This document shows, in pieces, positions 63,282 through 64,000 of a stretch of 64,000 nucleotides of DNA. The position numbers and the translations under genes are program-made. Origin of the DNA: an uncultured Collinsella sp. (lineage in GTDB: Bacteria > Actinomycetota > Coriobacteriia > Coriobacteriales > Coriobacteriaceae). Under the pieces are notes generated by a model. The model saw only the letters and a program-made list of their open reading frames with translations, was not told the DNA's origin and ran no database searches. Position 1 is the stretch's first letter; each line of letters opens with the position of its first letter. The stretch spans positions 1 to 64,000 of the forward strand of contig URKU01000004.1 of the NCBI GenBank assembly GCA_900548515.1, read 5' to 3'.

Positions 63282-63477
63282 CACGTGGACCTCGTGGACA
63301 GGCCCCCTTGTGTAGCTGCACCCGAGGCGCCTCCCCGTCGCCCTCCAGCGCCGGGGTTCCCCTCCATCACGAAGAGGTAATCCCCGTCCGGCCTCGCCGT
63401 CTCTGCAACGCCGAGCCTCCCGAGCGACTCGAGGAGGGCGGGCTCGTCCCAGGAGATTTGACAATACTATAGAGACA
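63282..63477 (-). other. GC-rich fragment at the right island edge
   Basis: About 200 bases of much higher GC than the preceding DNA. One minus-strand frame reads LGRLGVAETARPDGDYLF, which looks coding but runs into low-complexity Gly/Arg and has no start or recognisable domain. It is probably the remnant of another gene that replaced the rest of the exporter. Confidence 0.4.
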
Positions 63478-63496
63478 CGTCCCAAATTAGCTACTC
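63478..63496 (-). repeat. Right copy of 19-bp inverted repeat bounding the island
   Basis: Minus-strand GAGTAGCTAATTTGGGACG, identical to the plus strand at 52099-52117 and beginning six bases after the ppsR stop codon. Confidence 0.85.
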
Positions 63497-63501
63497 AGTA
63501 G

Positions 63502-64000
63502 TTACTGCTGCTGGGCGCGGCGGGCGGCTCGGCGGGCCCTTGCTTCCTGGATCTCATCGAGGTGAGCGATGATCTCGGAGGCGCTCTCCTCGATCGCCTT
63601 GCCGTCGGTACGCACTACAAAGCAACCCAGGCGCTTCATGAGAGCACGAGCCTCCTCGAGCTCGCTTCGCACGCTCTCGGGCTCGGCATAGGAGCCGGCG
63701 ACGGCACGGGCATAGTCGTCGCCCAAGCGGCTATCGCGAATCTCAGAAATAACGTCGACGGTCGAAATCAGGCCAAACAACCGCATCGGGTCTACCTCGT
63801 AAATCGACTTGGGCGGCTCCATACCGTGCGCCAACGGAACGTTGGCGACCTTGTAGCCCTGATAGGCCAAATACATCGACAGCGGCGTCTTGGATGTGCG
63901 CGACACGCCCAGCAGCACGATATCGGCACCCGACAGATCGTCGCAACCACGTCCGTCATCGTGCTCGACAAAGTACTCCATGGCCTCGATGCGGTGGAAA
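63502..64000 (-). CDS. ppsR: Pyruvate, phosphate dikinase regulatory protein (kinase/pyrophosphorylase), 5' end beyond window
   Basis: Bifunctional regulator that inactivates PPDK by ADP-dependent phosphorylation and reactivates it by phosphorolysis. The visible C-terminal ~165 residues contain the P-loop-like ADIVLLGVSRTSKTPLSMYLA, preceded by FHRIEAMEYFVEHDDG, and the conserved PLAHGMEPPKSIYEVDP. The frame is open at the window end. The gene would normally sit directly upstream of ppdK; the island now separates them. The C-terminus ends in an Arg/Ala/Gln-rich tail. Confidence 0.93.
   Translation of the reverse strand, partial: FHRIEAMEYFVEHDDGRGCDDLSGADIVLLGVSRTSKTPLSMYLAYQGYKVANVPLAHGMEPPKSIYEVDPMRLFGLISTVDVISEIRDSRLGDDYARAVAGSYAEPESVRSELEEARALMKRLGCFVVRTDGKAIEESASEIIAHLDEIQEARARRAARRAQQQ

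Larger units (their letters stand above)
52099..63496. mobile_element. Accessory island with two RiPP-like loci inserted between ppsR and ppdK
   Basis: The island lies between the adjacent-in-function genes ppsR and ppdK and is bounded by a perfect 19-base inverted repeat. Unlike its surroundings it has AT-rich intergenic DNA, mixed gene strands, no housekeeping genes, and broken ABC transporter genes near both ends. No integrase or complete transposase is visible, so its mode of entry is unknown; a composite-transposon or recombination origin is inferred. Confidence 0.6.

Noticed and set aside
63047..63370. Minus-strand frame of 107 codons at the right border
   Set aside because: It runs across the stump of an exporter and unrelated GC-rich DNA, so it spans a junction rather than a gene.

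Overview
The window is chromosomal DNA from a high-GC actinobacterium of the class Coriobacteriia, most likely a gut Collinsella. This is inferred from the proteins and gene order (actinobacterial IHF next to gmk and rpoZ, a pyruvate,phosphate dikinase with its regulatory kinase, a long fermentative AdhE, the MEP isoprenoid genes beside cdsA and uppS, DnaJ pairs); no rRNA or tRNA gene is present to confirm it. Nearly all core genes lie on the minus strand in dense, often overlapping operons.

Positions 1-27180 hold housekeeping blocks read right to left: the pyrimidine operon pyrR-pyrB-pyrC-pyrK-pyrD-pyrF behind an attenuator; mihF-gmk-rpoZ-thiI; comEA-comEC-holA (DNA uptake and polymerase delta); rpsT; lepA-dusB-hemW and two tandem dnaJ genes; mtaB-phoH-ybeY-dgkA-era-recO; rpsO and pnp (cut by the window start). 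Positions 27480-31742 carry plus-strand rpmB, a decayed RAYT-type transposase remnant, adhE and an aminoglycoside-phosphotransferase-like gene. Positions 31851-51766 return to the minus strand: rpsB-tsf-pyrH-frr-uppS-cdsA-dxr-rseP-ispG-proS (translation, envelope and isoprenoid precursors), yraN-comM-dprA-trmFO-xerC, rplS-rnhB and ppdK.

Positions 52099-63496 are an accessory island that separates ppdK from ppsR, the gene for its regulatory kinase/phosphorylase. The island is more AT-rich, has mixed strands and is flanked by a perfect 19-bp inverted repeat. It holds two apparent RiPP (ribosomally made, modified peptide) loci. Locus A (52513-57563) has an ABC exporter, a small DUF3784-like membrane protein, an RRE/PqqD-fused protein, a radical SAM enzyme without auxiliary cluster cysteines and a 60-residue Val/Ala-rich precursor with octad repeats. 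Locus B (59124-63281) has a DUF1648 membrane protein (possible immunity), a 241-residue precursor with an internal Asn-rich hexad repeat, a radical SAM enzyme rich in cysteines, a class I methyltransferase with an NPPL motif and the stump of an ABC exporter.

Locus B is the most novel item. Its precursor has Asn at exact six-residue spacing (NX5N) beside a radical SAM enzyme and an N-methyltransferase-like enzyme. That combination is known from polytheonamide-type beta-helical peptides, but here the repeat lies inside the precursor with a follower of about 100 residues. Exporter fragments at both ends of the island show that it is partly decayed.
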